Assembly (NCBI RefSeq): GCF_900104145.1
Contig: NZ_FNLB01000006.1
Span: forward strand, 3,970,501 to 4,034,500
Direction of reading: 5' to 3'
DNA from: Pseudovibrio sp. Tun.PSC04-5.I4
Lineage (GTDB): Bacteria > Pseudomonadota > Alphaproteobacteria > Rhizobiales > Stappiaceae
Length of the DNA: 64,000 bases
The notes under the pieces are model-generated. The model had not been told where the DNA came from and did no database searches. It saw nothing but the letters and a program-made list of their open reading frames with translations. This document shows, one piece after another, positions 7,788 through 15,674 of this stretch (position 1 is the stretch's first letter; each line of letters opens with the position of its first letter). The position numbers and the translations under genes are program-made.

Positions 7788-9260
7788 ATGAAGAATATTC
7801 TTATCATGTCATGTTCAGTTCTGGCCCTAACTGCCGCAACTGCACATGCCGGGAATTTCAATCAATCAGAGTTGCAGCAGATTAGTCCACTTTCTGGTTC
7901 TGGTAACAATGCTGTCATTAGCCAGAGTGGTGATTTGAACATTGCTGGTTCTGACGGTGCTTTAGGGGCTAACTACAGCGGCAAACTTCGCCAAAACGGT
8001 GACATGAACGACATCAATGTCGATCAAGACGGTCATGAGATGGTCCGCGATGTGCGCCAGGTTGGTAACTTCAGTAAATTGGATGTGAACCAGACAGGTA
8101 ACTATGCACCTGCTTCAACAACACCTAGCGGGTTTGTTCCTAACCACCGTGTTTGGAACGTGAAGCAGAAGTCTGCTGCCAGCTCTACTGGTGTTGCCAG
8201 CGGTGATGCCAACGATCTCGATATTGATCAGATTGGTGAGCAAAATGTTGTGGCTTCTGTTTACCAGAACAACACAATGACTGCGCATAGTTCTGCAACC
8301 AAAAACGTTGCTGTAATTCGACAGGATGGAAAATGGAACGGTGCTAATCGCGGTTCCGTGCCTCCAGGCCCAGCCGCCCCACACGGAGCTCGTCTGGTTC
8401 AGGATGGGCATAGCAACGACACGAACGTGAACCAGGCGGGTGAACGCAATAACTTCCGCCTAGTATCCAAAGGTAATAGCAATATTATCGATCTGGATCA
8501 GACCGGAAACGAGAACTACACTCGGTCAACGTTGAAAGGTGATGCCAACGTAGCGACTTATATTCAAAGCGGTGATTCCAACGATATTCTCTCCACTTTG
8601 AATTCTGGTTCCAACTTCCAGCTCAAAATGGGCCAGTGGGGTAACTCTAACTCTGTTGACTTCGCTGGTGCAGGTTCCAACGGTAACATCTATATGGAGC
8701 AGCGCGGCGCAACCAACTCCGTCACTGCTAACTCAAGCGGTGTTGACCAGCATATTGCTATCAAGCAAGAAGGTGATGGTAACTCTGTTGATATTGCAGG
8801 CTTAAATGGTCCAGCAATCAACAAGTTCTACGTTCTGCAAGATACCAATGACAACACTGTTACAGTTGGTACTGTTGATGGGAGTTACAACCGCTTGGAA
8901 TTCATCCAAACGGGTGCTCACAACAACACTGTCGATTGGGGTGATGTGAATGGCAGCAACAACAAATTGTTCTTCACTCAAGATGGTGAAGGCAACTTGA
9001 TTGAAGGACGTGTTGGCAAAATCTCCGCTGGTAAAACGGGTAATTCCAATCGTATGCAGATTTCTCAGCTTGGAAATCTCAACACAACCTACGCAAATGT
9101 TGATGGCAACAACAACACCATTCAGGTTCAGCAGGGTGGTGACTCCAACATGGTTGACGTGAGCCAGAACGGTAATGGCAACTCCGCTAATGTGATGCAA
9201 GGGGCTGCTCCGCTTCCAGCAATTCACACTGGTGCGGCTCCATTTAGCCAATCCTTCTAA
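7788..9260 (+). CDS. Very large curlin-repeat amyloid subunit (CsgA-like)
   Basis: This 490-residue secreted protein has a signal peptide (MKNILIMSCSVLALTAATAHA) and about 20 copies of the curlin core Q-x-G-x-x-N or close variants, for example ISQSGDLN, VNQTGNYA, IDQIGEQN, LDQTGNEN, YIQSGDSN, IKQEGDGN, FIQTGAHN, ISQLGNLN and VSQNGNGN. In E. coli CsgA five such repeats build the cross-beta amyloid unit in about 150 residues (established). This subunit is therefore roughly three times longer and acidic/Asn-rich. It sits downstream of csgF-csgG and is followed by a strong terminator. I infer that it is the main fibre subunit exported through CsgG. Confidence 0.88.
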   Translation: MKNILIMSCSVLALTAATAHAGNFNQSELQQISPLSGSGNNAVISQSGDLNIAGSDGALGANYSGKLRQNGDMNDINVDQDGHEMVRDVRQVGNFSKLDVNQTGNYAPASTTPSGFVPNHRVWNVKQKSAASSTGVASGDANDLDIDQIGEQNVVASVYQNNTMTAHSSATKNVAVIRQDGKWNGANRGSVPPGPAAPHGARLVQDGHSNDTNVNQAGERNNFRLVSKGNSNIIDLDQTGNENYTRSTLKGDANVATYIQSGDSNDILSTLNSGSNFQLKMGQWGNSNSVDFAGAGSNGNIYMEQRGATNSVTANSSGVDQHIAIKQEGDGNSVDIAGLNGPAINKFYVLQDTNDNTVTVGTVDGSYNRLEFIQTGAHNNTVDWGDVNGSNNKLFFTQDGEGNLIEGRVGKISAGKTGNSNRMQISQLGNLNTTYANVDGNNNTIQVQQGGDSNMVDVSQNGNGNSANVMQGAAPLPAIHTGAAPFSQSF

Positions 9261-9268
9261 TCAACTTC

Positions 9269-9294
9269 CCCCGGCTTACGAGCCGGGGTTTTTT
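9269..9294 (+). terminator. Rho-independent terminator after the major curlin gene
   Basis: Perfect 8-bp GC-rich stem ccccggct/agccgggg (9269-9276 and 9281-9288) with a 4-nt loop, followed by six T. Confidence 0.9.
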
Positions 9295-9382
9295 GCCATT
9301 CAAGTTCTAGATGTTTTTCTTGCAGAAATTAGATGTGTTTGTGGCGCAATGAAGCACCTGTTGGTTGGCTTCGGAGCGTTTA

Positions 9383-9772
9383 ATGCATTTGAGAATATTG
9401 GGTTGTCTTGTGGTGTTGGTGGTTTCTGTTGCTGATGGGCAAGCTTATGAGAGCACCCTGCCTCAAGTCAGGGGTGTTGAAGGAACGCTTTCTGGCGCAT
9501 CCCATGTTCATCAGTTTGTTGTCATGGGTCAGTTTGCTGGAGGGCGGATAGAACAAGTGCCTGAAGAAGCGGGTAACCTAATTTCACTCTCTAAGCTTTC
9601 TGCGGCAACGCGGGTCTTGCAGACACCGATTTCTCCTCAGGATCTTACCGTCAGGTATGGATCACCAATCAAAGGTGAGGGCCTGATTATCGGGAATGGA
9701 GCGGACGTTCTTTATGTGGCACCTGGTAGTGGGTCTGGCTTTGGGTACATACCCTATAGCTATGGAAACTGA
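9383..9772 (+). CDS. Unknown exported protein in the curli locus
   Basis: This protein has 129 residues and a signal-peptide-like start (MHLRILGCLVVLVVSVADGQA). I chose the ATG at 9383 because GGAG lies 6 bases upstream and it opens the signal sequence. The mature part is small and Gly/Ser-rich, with VRGVEGTLSGASHVHQFVVM in the middle and a C-terminus GSGSGFGYIPYSYGN. I do not recognise it as CsgE, CsgC or CsgH. Its position between two curlin genes suggests a curli accessory role (chaperone, inhibitor or fibre-associated protein), but this is only context. Confidence 0.65.
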   Translation: MHLRILGCLVVLVVSVADGQAYESTLPQVRGVEGTLSGASHVHQFVVMGQFAGGRIEQVPEEAGNLISLSKLSAATRVLQTPISPQDLTVRYGSPIKGEGLIIGNGADVLYVAPGSGSGFGYIPYSYGN

Positions 9773-9881
9773 TTGAACGAGGGTGTTGTACAACGGCGCT
9801 CATATGTGAGCTTGATTGCTGTTTTGTTCGGCGTTGTAGGTCACGATTTAATGGGGACCGAGAGGTTCTGTGGGGGATTTT

Positions 9882-10502
9882 ATGTTTAAGGTATTGAGTT
9901 GGTTGCCCGTACTGCTTGGTTTGCTTGTTGGGTCAAGCGCATTTGCTGATAGCAATGAGGCCTATATTCGTCAGATAGGCAATCTACACAACGTGAGTGT
10001 CAACCAATCCGGCAACAACAGTGATGTTCGGGTGATCCAACAAGGTGATTTTGTTGGTGCTGGGCTGGGACAGAATGTTTTTAAGGTTGCTTGGAATGTT
10101 CCCTTTCTTAAAAACAGTAAGACATATCTGGATGGTGTAGACACTCTTGCCGCTGATGCGATCTTAGGGGCAAATACGTTTCCAGGCACAACAGCTTCTC
10201 AAGGTAATACTGGTGATATTATTGTTACTGGAGACAATTCGGCCGCGAACCTTTTTCAAACGGGTAACAACAACTCTGCTGTCTTGAAGGTGTCGGGTAA
10301 CAATGCCAAAGGCACGATTTGGCAGCGGGGCAATGATAATCAGGCCGGTCTTGCTGTTGTCGGTAATGGAACGAAAGTTCTTTATACGCAAAACGGGAAC
10401 GGGCTAAAAACCGCAAGCCTCGCACCCGGAAACCCTGATGTCAGCGGGAATATGCTGACAGTCTATGCTCCCGGGCGGACTGTGTCTGTTCATCAGCAAT
10501 AG
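9882..10502 (+). CDS. Second curlin-repeat protein (CsgB-like minor subunit)
   Basis: This 206-residue protein has a signal peptide (MFKVLSWLPVLLGLLVGSSA) and several curlin-type motifs: YIRQIGNLHN, VNQSGNNS, LFQTGNNNSA, IWQRGNDN and YTQNGNG. The repeats are fewer and interrupted by a ~60-residue insert (KTYLDGVDTLAADAILGANT...). The start at 9882 is supported by a GGGG-rich ribosome-binding region. By analogy with CsgB it may be the surface nucleator or a minor fibre component; the order csgF-csgG-curlin-unknown-curlin supports a shared function. Assignment to CsgB specifically is inference. Confidence 0.8.
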   Translation: MFKVLSWLPVLLGLLVGSSAFADSNEAYIRQIGNLHNVSVNQSGNNSDVRVIQQGDFVGAGLGQNVFKVAWNVPFLKNSKTYLDGVDTLAADAILGANTFPGTTASQGNTGDIIVTGDNSAANLFQTGNNNSAVLKVSGNNAKGTIWQRGNDNQAGLAVVGNGTKVLYTQNGNGLKTASLAPGNPDVSGNMLTVYAPGRTVSVHQQ

Positions 10503-10517
10503 GGCAGGTTGGCTGAT

Positions 10518-11387
10518 TTAGCTGTACTGAGCGTTTTCCCGCTCCGCCATTGAAAGTGCACCACGTAACGCATCGTTTTTGGCGGGTATGATGATCTTCT
10601 TCAGGTCTGGGGGTAGGAAGGCATCATAGGCATGGCTTAAGCCGCCAAGCAGAGCAATGGGCAGTCTGCCTTCTTCACTCAAGAGGCGGAGAGCCGAGGC
10701 AACGTAGGTTGTGCCTTCCTCGACAATATCGAGTGCCAGCCGACTCTGCTGTTTGGCGTAAATGAGAATGATAGGCATGAATTCGCCAAAATCTCTTGGT
10801 TTTGCAGTGCGTGCAAATTCTGAAAGCTTGCGCGGATCATCCTCAAACTGGCGTAGGATATGTTCGGTCAATGGGCAAAGAGAGCGCAGACCGTCATGGG
10901 CGAGTAGAGCTTCTTCCAAAGCACGTTCTCCCATACGTGCACCGCTGCCCTGATCTCCGCAATGGAAGCCCCAACCGCCGAGATACAGGTGTTGATTATC
11001 CTTGCGGGCCATGAAGTTGGAGCCCGTACCCAAAATACCGATGACGCCGTCATCTGTGCCATGGGCTCCTTCCAATGCGATTAACGTGTCTGAAACCACC
11101 TGAACGGCAGCGAAGGGCAGGTTTTGGGCAACGCCGTCTGGGTCGTTATGAGCGTTTGCGCCTGCAAGACCGAGGACTGCAAAACTTTGGTGGAGGGCGT
11201 CTAATGTTAGTCCGGCATCTTCACAGGCGAGTTTTGAGGCATGAAGGATGGAACTAAGGCTGGCAGTTGGGTCGCTGTAGATGTTCGCTGGGCCTGCTTT
11301 GCCACGGCCAAGCAAGCGTCCATCTGCTGTTGCAATTGCAGCTCTACACGTGGAGCCGCCGCCATCTACGCCAAGAATATAATCCAT
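10518..11387 (-). CDS. BadF/BadG-type ATPase, probable N-acetylglucosamine kinase
   Basis: This 289-residue ASKHA-fold kinase begins MDYILGVDGGGSTCRAAIA (phosphate 1 motif) and contains VLGLAGANAH, VVSDTLIALEGAHG, GVIGILGTGSNFMAR (phosphate 2/adenosine region) and GGWGFHCGDQGSGARMGE. This pattern is that of the BadF/BadG/BcrA/BcrD family members that phosphorylate N-acetylglucosamine or glucosamine (family knowledge). The start at 11387 follows AAGG and begins exactly at the ATP-binding strand. It could serve chitin or peptidoglycan amino-sugar salvage; a chitinase-like gene occurs elsewhere in the window. It is a single gene convergent with the curli locus. Confidence 0.82.
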   Translation of the reverse strand: MDYILGVDGGGSTCRAAIATADGRLLGRGKAGPANIYSDPTASLSSILHASKLACEDAGLTLDALHQSFAVLGLAGANAHNDPDGVAQNLPFAAVQVVSDTLIALEGAHGTDDGVIGILGTGSNFMARKDNQHLYLGGWGFHCGDQGSGARMGERALEEALLAHDGLRSLCPLTEHILRQFEDDPRKLSEFARTAKPRDFGEFMPIILIYAKQQSRLALDIVEEGTTYVASALRLLSEEGRLPIALLGGLSHAYDAFLPPDLKKIIIPAKNDALRGALSMAERENAQYS

Positions 11388-11621
11388 CAACCTTTGCCTC
11401 TCCTTGCCCGGTATATGAGCAGTGTATGGCAGGAGGTGTTTAATGCATGGTTGAGGATTGGGAAAATACCCATGCCTGCTGTTGTTTGACTGCGAATTAC
11501 GGAAGCGGTGCTGTTGTAGATCATCTGGCTTGGGCATTTTTGACGATAAGGGTGTCAGGCAAATCATATGGTTTTGGATGCTGCATGTTCGCCTGACACA
11601 TTTGTGGGGTCTGATTGTTCG

Positions 11622-12356
11622 TCAGCAAGCTTGTTTCTGGTTCACGCGCCGGGAGAGCTCTTCCGCGTTTTCTTTGCGCTCAGAATATCGATCCGTGAGA
11701 TACTCTGCATGGCCGCGGGTGAGGTGGGTGAATTTCATCAATTCTTCCATCACATCCACAATACGATCATACATGGAGGAGGGCTTCATGCGGCCGTCTG
11801 CGTTGAACTCCAAAAATGCCTTGGGAACGGAGGATTGGTTGGGAATGGTGATCATCCGCATCCAGCGGCCCAGTACACGCATCTGGTTGAGGGCGTTGAA
11901 GCTTTGTGAACCACCGCATACCTGCATGAGTGCCAGTGTTTTGCCTTGGGTTGGGCGGACGGCACCCACAGACAGCGGCACCCAGTCAATCATGGATTTC
12001 ATGATGCCAGTCATTGACCCGTGGCGTTCCGGTGAGCACCAAACCTGACCTTCGGACCACATCATCAACTCGCGCAGTTCCTGAACTTTGGGGTGGTCAG
12101 GTTCTGCATCATCTGGCAAGGGTAGGCCGCTGGGGGTGAAGATGCGGGTTTGTGCACCGAGTTGCTCTAAAATGCGCTGGGCTTCCAGCACTGCAAGGCG
12201 GCTGAAGGAGCGTTTACGCAGGGAGCCGTAGAGCAGCAGGATACGTGGAGCGTGGTCCGGGGCATCCTTGCTTTGCAGCTGGGAGGATTTTATGGGGTGG
12301 AAGCTCTCTGTTTCCAGCTCTGGCAGATCAGTCAAATCAAACTCAGTATCAGTCAC
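11622..12356 (-). CDS. arsH: Organoarsenical oxidase ArsH (NADPH-dependent FMN reductase fold)
   Basis: This 244-residue flavodoxin-like protein has ILLLYGSLRKRSFSRLAVLE (FMN phosphate loop) and EGQVWCSPERHGSMTGIMKS and VCGGSQSFNALNQMRVLGRW, all hallmark ArsH blocks. ArsH oxidises trivalent organoarsenicals using NADPH and FMN (established for the family). The GTG at 12356 is the probable start: it lies 4 bp after the arsC stop codon with an AAAGGG ribosome-binding site, so translation is coupled. It is the third gene of arsR-arsC-arsH. Confidence 0.92.
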   Translation of the reverse strand: MTDTEFDLTDLPELETESFHPIKSSQLQSKDAPDHAPRILLLYGSLRKRSFSRLAVLEAQRILEQLGAQTRIFTPSGLPLPDDAEPDHPKVQELRELMMWSEGQVWCSPERHGSMTGIMKSMIDWVPLSVGAVRPTQGKTLALMQVCGGSQSFNALNQMRVLGRWMRMITIPNQSSVPKAFLEFNADGRMKPSSMYDRIVDVMEELMKFTHLTRGHAEYLTDRYSERKENAEELSRRVNQKQAC

Positions 12357-12360
12357 GCGC

Positions 12361-12771
12361 TTACCCTTTGGCTGGGATGACGGTCTCGCCGTCTTCTTTG
12401 GTAAAGGCACCGATTTGGTCTTCATCCAGAATTTCCAAGAGAATATCTGATGGTCGGCACAGGCGGGTGCCTTTGTCGGAGACCACAATTGGTCGGTTCA
12501 TGAGGATTGGGTGTTCGAGCATGAAGTCTATGAGGTGTGCATCGGTCCATTTATCATCATCTAGACCCAACTCCTCGTAGGGTGTGCCTTTCTTGCGGAG
12601 CACCTCACGTGCGTTTAAGCCGCTGTCTTTAATCAATTTTTCCAGCGTTTCGCGGGAGGGTGGCGTTTTGAGGTACTCAATCACCTCTGGCTCAGTCCCG
12701 GCTTGTTTCAGCATGGCCAGCGTGTTGCGCGAGGTGCCGCATTTGGGGTTGTGGTAGATGATCGGTTGCAT
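12361..12771 (-). CDS. arsC: Arsenate reductase ArsC (glutaredoxin-coupled)
   Basis: This protein has 136 residues. The N-terminus MQPIIYHNPKCGTSRNTLAM contains the catalytic C12-x-x-S loop of the ArsC/Spx thioredoxin-like family. Typical later blocks are LKTPPSRETLEKLI, LMNRPIVVSDKGTRLCRPSD and a conserved C-terminal LLEIL. It reduces arsenate to arsenite with glutathione/glutaredoxin (established). The start ATG at 12771 places the first strand correctly. Its position between arsR and arsH supports the call. No arsenite efflux gene (arsB or acr3) is adjacent. Confidence 0.94.
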   Translation of the reverse strand: MQPIIYHNPKCGTSRNTLAMLKQAGTEPEVIEYLKTPPSRETLEKLIKDSGLNAREVLRKKGTPYEELGLDDDKWTDAHLIDFMLEHPILMNRPIVVSDKGTRLCRPSDILLEILDEDQIGAFTKEDGETVIPAKG

Positions 12772-12794
12772 GTGGGTCACTCTGATGGGGTCGG

Positions 12795-13157
12795 TCAACG
12801 ACAGGAAAAAAGGTTGAGGTCCTGACAGAGAGTTGGATCGCCGTTGCAGCAATCCTTTGTCAGAAAACGAAGCAGGCCACGCATGGTTTGCGGGGCAATG
12901 GCATAGCGCACCACACGCCCTTCGCGCTGGGCGGTGAGTAGACCGGCGCGTTCCAGCGTGGAGAGATGGAAGGACATTCGTGTGGGGGCGATGGCGAGAT
13001 CCTTCGCGATCTGACCGGAGGGCAGGCCAGCTGGCATCGCGGTCAGGATCAGACGAAAGGCGGCGAGCCTGTCTTTGTGGGCCAATGCGGAGAGGGCCGC
13101 AACGGCGGCGTCCTGTTGCATATCAGCAGGGAAGTCTCCTAGTGAATTATCAGCCAT
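12795..13157 (-). CDS. arsR: ArsR-family arsenic-responsive repressor
   Basis: This 120-residue winged-helix protein has LSALAHKDRLAAFRLIL (helix 1-2), a recognition region IAPTRMSFHLSTLERAGLLT and a wing AQREGRVVRYAI. Near the C-terminus are a vicinal pair KDCCNG and two further cysteines (TLCQDLNLFSC). A C-terminal cysteine site of this sort binds As(III) in several ArsR subfamilies (family knowledge; ligand set inferred). It heads the operon with arsC and arsH. A perfect palindrome sits directly upstream of its start, implying autorepression. Confidence 0.9.
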   Translation of the reverse strand: MADNSLGDFPADMQQDAAVAALSALAHKDRLAAFRLILTAMPAGLPSGQIAKDLAIAPTRMSFHLSTLERAGLLTAQREGRVVRYAIAPQTMRGLLRFLTKDCCNGDPTLCQDLNLFSCR

Positions 13158-13162
13158 GAGAA

Positions 13163-13188
13163 AATACTACAAATATCCTTGTAGTATT
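13163..13188. promoter_or_regulatory. ArsR operator
   Basis: Perfect 10-bp inverted repeat aatactacaa (13163-13172) and ttgtagtatt (13179-13188) with a 6-bp spacer, ending only 5 bp before the arsR ATG. It therefore overlaps the likely ribosome-binding region and the transcription start. Confidence 0.8.
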
Positions 13189-13316
13189 GCAATGAAAATT
13201 TTGATACTGGACGATTGGGAAAGAGAAGGGAGGCCTTAATGTCGCATTAGAGGAGCGCCTCCCTCCTTTCGTGCTGGTGCTAATTTGTATAAGAACCAGC
13301 AGTTTGCCTGCTCTGA

Positions 13317-14048
13317 TTAGGGGCGGTCAGAGAGGTGGAACAGGACGATTTCCGCGCCTTTTCCGTTGTTCAGGAGCAATGTGCCGTGACCTTCTGCCTC
13401 GATCGCATCGCCGTCTTGCAGGGTCTCGCCATTGATCTGCACTTCGCCTCGGGCAACGTGGACGTATACAGCGCGGTGGTCGCTCAACTCAAAGCTGATC
13501 TGGTCTGAGCCATCCAGTTTGCCGGAATAAACATCGGCAGATGCTTCTGTGCGGATGGAGCCGTTGCGGCCATCATGCGAGAGGAACAGCTGCAGATTGC
13601 CATCCCGAGCTGTGTCATCCAGATCCAGCATTTCATAGCGCGGTGTGGTGTTTTTGCGGGCTGGAATCAGCCAGATTTGCAGCAGGTGGGACGGGTCTTC
13701 CTCGGATGGGTTGAACTCCGAATGCTGCACGCCGCTGCCGGTGCTCATAAACTGAATGCCGCCTTTGCGCACGGTGCTGCCGTTGCCCATGGTGTCTTTG
13801 TGTTCCAGCGCGCCTTCCAGCATGTAAGAGAATATCTCGAAGTTCTCATGCGGGTGCATGGGGAAGCCGCTGTCGCCTGCGATCCAGTCATCGTTGATCA
13901 CGCGCAGGTTGTGGAAGTGCATGTTATTGCGATCAAAATAACTGGCGAAGCTGAAGGAGTGGGAGGATTTTAACCAGCCTGCATTGGCATGACCGCGTTC
14001 GCTGCCGGGGCGGACCTTCACTTTTAAATCGGATGCTGTGTTCAACAT
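13317..14048 (-). CDS. Pirin-family cupin protein
   Basis: This 243-residue bicupin has the pirin metal motif FPMHPHENFEIFSYMLEGAL (His/His/Glu ligands). It also has KGGIQFMSTGSGVQHSEFNP, and its N-terminal cupin begins near RPGSERGHANAGWLKSSHSF. Bacterial pirins bind Fe and some have quercetin 2,3-dioxygenase activity (established for YhhW/YhaK); the substrate here is unknown. The ATG at 14048 has GGAG 8 bases upstream, and the longer frame upstream adds unrelated residues. It is divergent from sbcD. Confidence 0.9.
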   Translation of the reverse strand: MLNTASDLKVKVRPGSERGHANAGWLKSSHSFSFASYFDRNNMHFHNLRVINDDWIAGDSGFPMHPHENFEIFSYMLEGALEHKDTMGNGSTVRKGGIQFMSTGSGVQHSEFNPSEEDPSHLLQIWLIPARKNTTPRYEMLDLDDTARDGNLQLFLSHDGRNGSIRTEASADVYSGKLDGSDQISFELSDHRAVYVHVARGEVQINGETLQDGDAIEAEGHGTLLLNNGKGAEIVLFHLSDRP

Positions 14049-14426
14049 GGGGTGCTCCAAAATTCTTAAGGGATTTAAGCTTGTTGTCTTGAGCTTAAAG
14101 ATATTCCCATTGTTGAGCTGAACAAGTTGCGCATTGGTGATTTGATTGTTCACCATATGTGAACGTCTGAATTCGAAACGCCTTCGCGGAAGCTGCCGAA
14201 AGGAGGCGAGAAATTTACGAAAATTTCGTCAGGTGAGGATGCGCTACAGATTCCTGTGCGCTACTTGTGGCTAAGCCCTCAAATCTGTGGGTATACGCCG
14301 CGCTATAAAGACTTCTGTGTAAACCCTGTGCCTAATTTGCGGATTGGTTAATGAGAGATTTCTGAGTCATGATGCGACGGTCTTCCAAGGGCCGTGTGTT
14401 GAGTCTTGGAATGTGGAACAGGTAGT
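14049..14426. other. Divergent intergenic region pirin / sbcD
   Basis: 378 bp without a gene. It should carry back-to-back promoters for the pirin gene and sbcDC. I see no strong operator or LexA-like site and no additional coding frame. Confidence 0.4.
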
Positions 14427-15674
14427 ATGGCGTTAAAAATCCTGCATACAGCGGACTGGCATATTGGCCAGAGCCTAAATGGCTGGTCGCGAACTTTTGA
14501 ACATCAACAATTCTTCAAAGAGCTTGAAGAGTTGATTGTTGTGCATGAGGTGGACGCGCTTGTTGTTGCAGGAGATGTGTTTGACAACCAGAACCCCTCT
14601 GCCGAAGCTGCGCAGATGCTTTATGAGGCTCTGGCTCGGTTTCATGAAAAACGGCCTCATCTTGTAACCGTACTCACTGCTGGCAACCATGACCCTGCCG
14701 GGCGCGTGGAAGCTCCGGGTGTGCTGCTGCAAAAGATTGGCGTGCAGGCTGTTGGTATGGTGCGTCGGTTGGATGGTGCGTTGGACCTGTCCCATCATCT
14801 TGTTCCCCTCAAAACCAGCGATGGTGAGATCAAAGCTTATGCGTTGGCTCTGCCGTTTCCTCGGCCAACGGATCTTCCGGGTTTGAGCTTCTCCTCCAAG
14901 GAAGAAGGGTCCCCAGTTGTGCGCGCCGTTGCCCAGCTTTATGAGACTGCGGTTTCTCAAGCACGAGCGGAAATTGGTGAGTTGCCGTTGATCGCGACAG
15001 GGCATTTGCATGTTGCAGGCGGTTTGGAATCTGAAGGGGCGGAGCGGCGTATTCTCATTGGCGGTGAACACGCAATGCCTTGGGAGCAGTTTCCCGATGA
15101 CCTTGCTTATGTGGCGCTCGGGCATTTGCATAAACCGCAGAAGGTGGGCAAGGAGAGTATTCGTTATTCGGGCTCGCCGTTTCCGCTTTCTGTCACTGAG
15201 CAGCACTATAAACATGGTGTGAACCTGCTTAGTTTTTCTGATGCGGGTGTGCTTTCTATTGAGCGGGTTGGCCTTAACCGGCATGTACCGTTCCATCGCT
15301 TAAAAGGGGATGGTGGGTTGCTGTTGGAAGAGCTGGTGCCCGCGCTGGATGCGTTGGGACTGGACGCCGACTTACCTGTTGAGCGGCAGCCGTTTGTGCA
15401 TGTGGATTTGAAGCCGCAGGTTTCTGCCAGTGGGCTTAAGGCTGAGGTGGACCAGATCCTTGCGGAGTATCCGGTGCGTAGTGCTGGTGTTTCTGTTTTG
15501 CGGCCCCCACGCGAGCAAATCATAAGTGCAGAGGCTGAGAGCCTCATTCGTCTTTCTGAAGTAAAACCAGATGAGTTGTTTAAGTCCGCTTTTGAGCGGG
15601 TGCACGGCATTGAGCCGGATGCCAAACATCTGGACTATTTTTATCGCGCTATCGCAGAAGCAGAGGTTGAGTAA
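14427..15674 (+). CDS. sbcD: DNA double-strand break nuclease subunit SbcD
   Basis: This 415-residue calcineurin-like phosphoesterase carries all Mre11/SbcD metal motifs in order: LHTADWHIG, VVAGDVFDNQ, TAGNHDPAGR, IATGHLHVAGG and ALGHLHKPQ. With SbcC it forms the ATP-dependent nuclease that opens hairpins and processes blocked DNA ends (established). The start at 14427 begins directly with the first beta strand (MALKILHTADWH). The stop codon overlaps the sbcC start (TAATG), so the two are translationally coupled. Confidence 0.96.
   Translation: MALKILHTADWHIGQSLNGWSRTFEHQQFFKELEELIVVHEVDALVVAGDVFDNQNPSAEAAQMLYEALARFHEKRPHLVTVLTAGNHDPAGRVEAPGVLLQKIGVQAVGMVRRLDGALDLSHHLVPLKTSDGEIKAYALALPFPRPTDLPGLSFSSKEEGSPVVRAVAQLYETAVSQARAEIGELPLIATGHLHVAGGLESEGAERRILIGGEHAMPWEQFPDDLAYVALGHLHKPQKVGKESIRYSGSPFPLSVTEQHYKHGVNLLSFSDAGVLSIERVGLNRHVPFHRLKGDGGLLLEELVPALDALGLDADLPVERQPFVHVDLKPQVSASGLKAEVDQILAEYPVRSAGVSVLRPPREQIISAEAESLIRLSEVKPDELFKSAFERVHGIEPDAKHLDYFYRAIAEAEVE

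Noticed and set aside
14475..15296. Large minus-strand frame inside sbcD
   Set aside because: It lies fully antisense to sbcD, whose metal motifs are all present.
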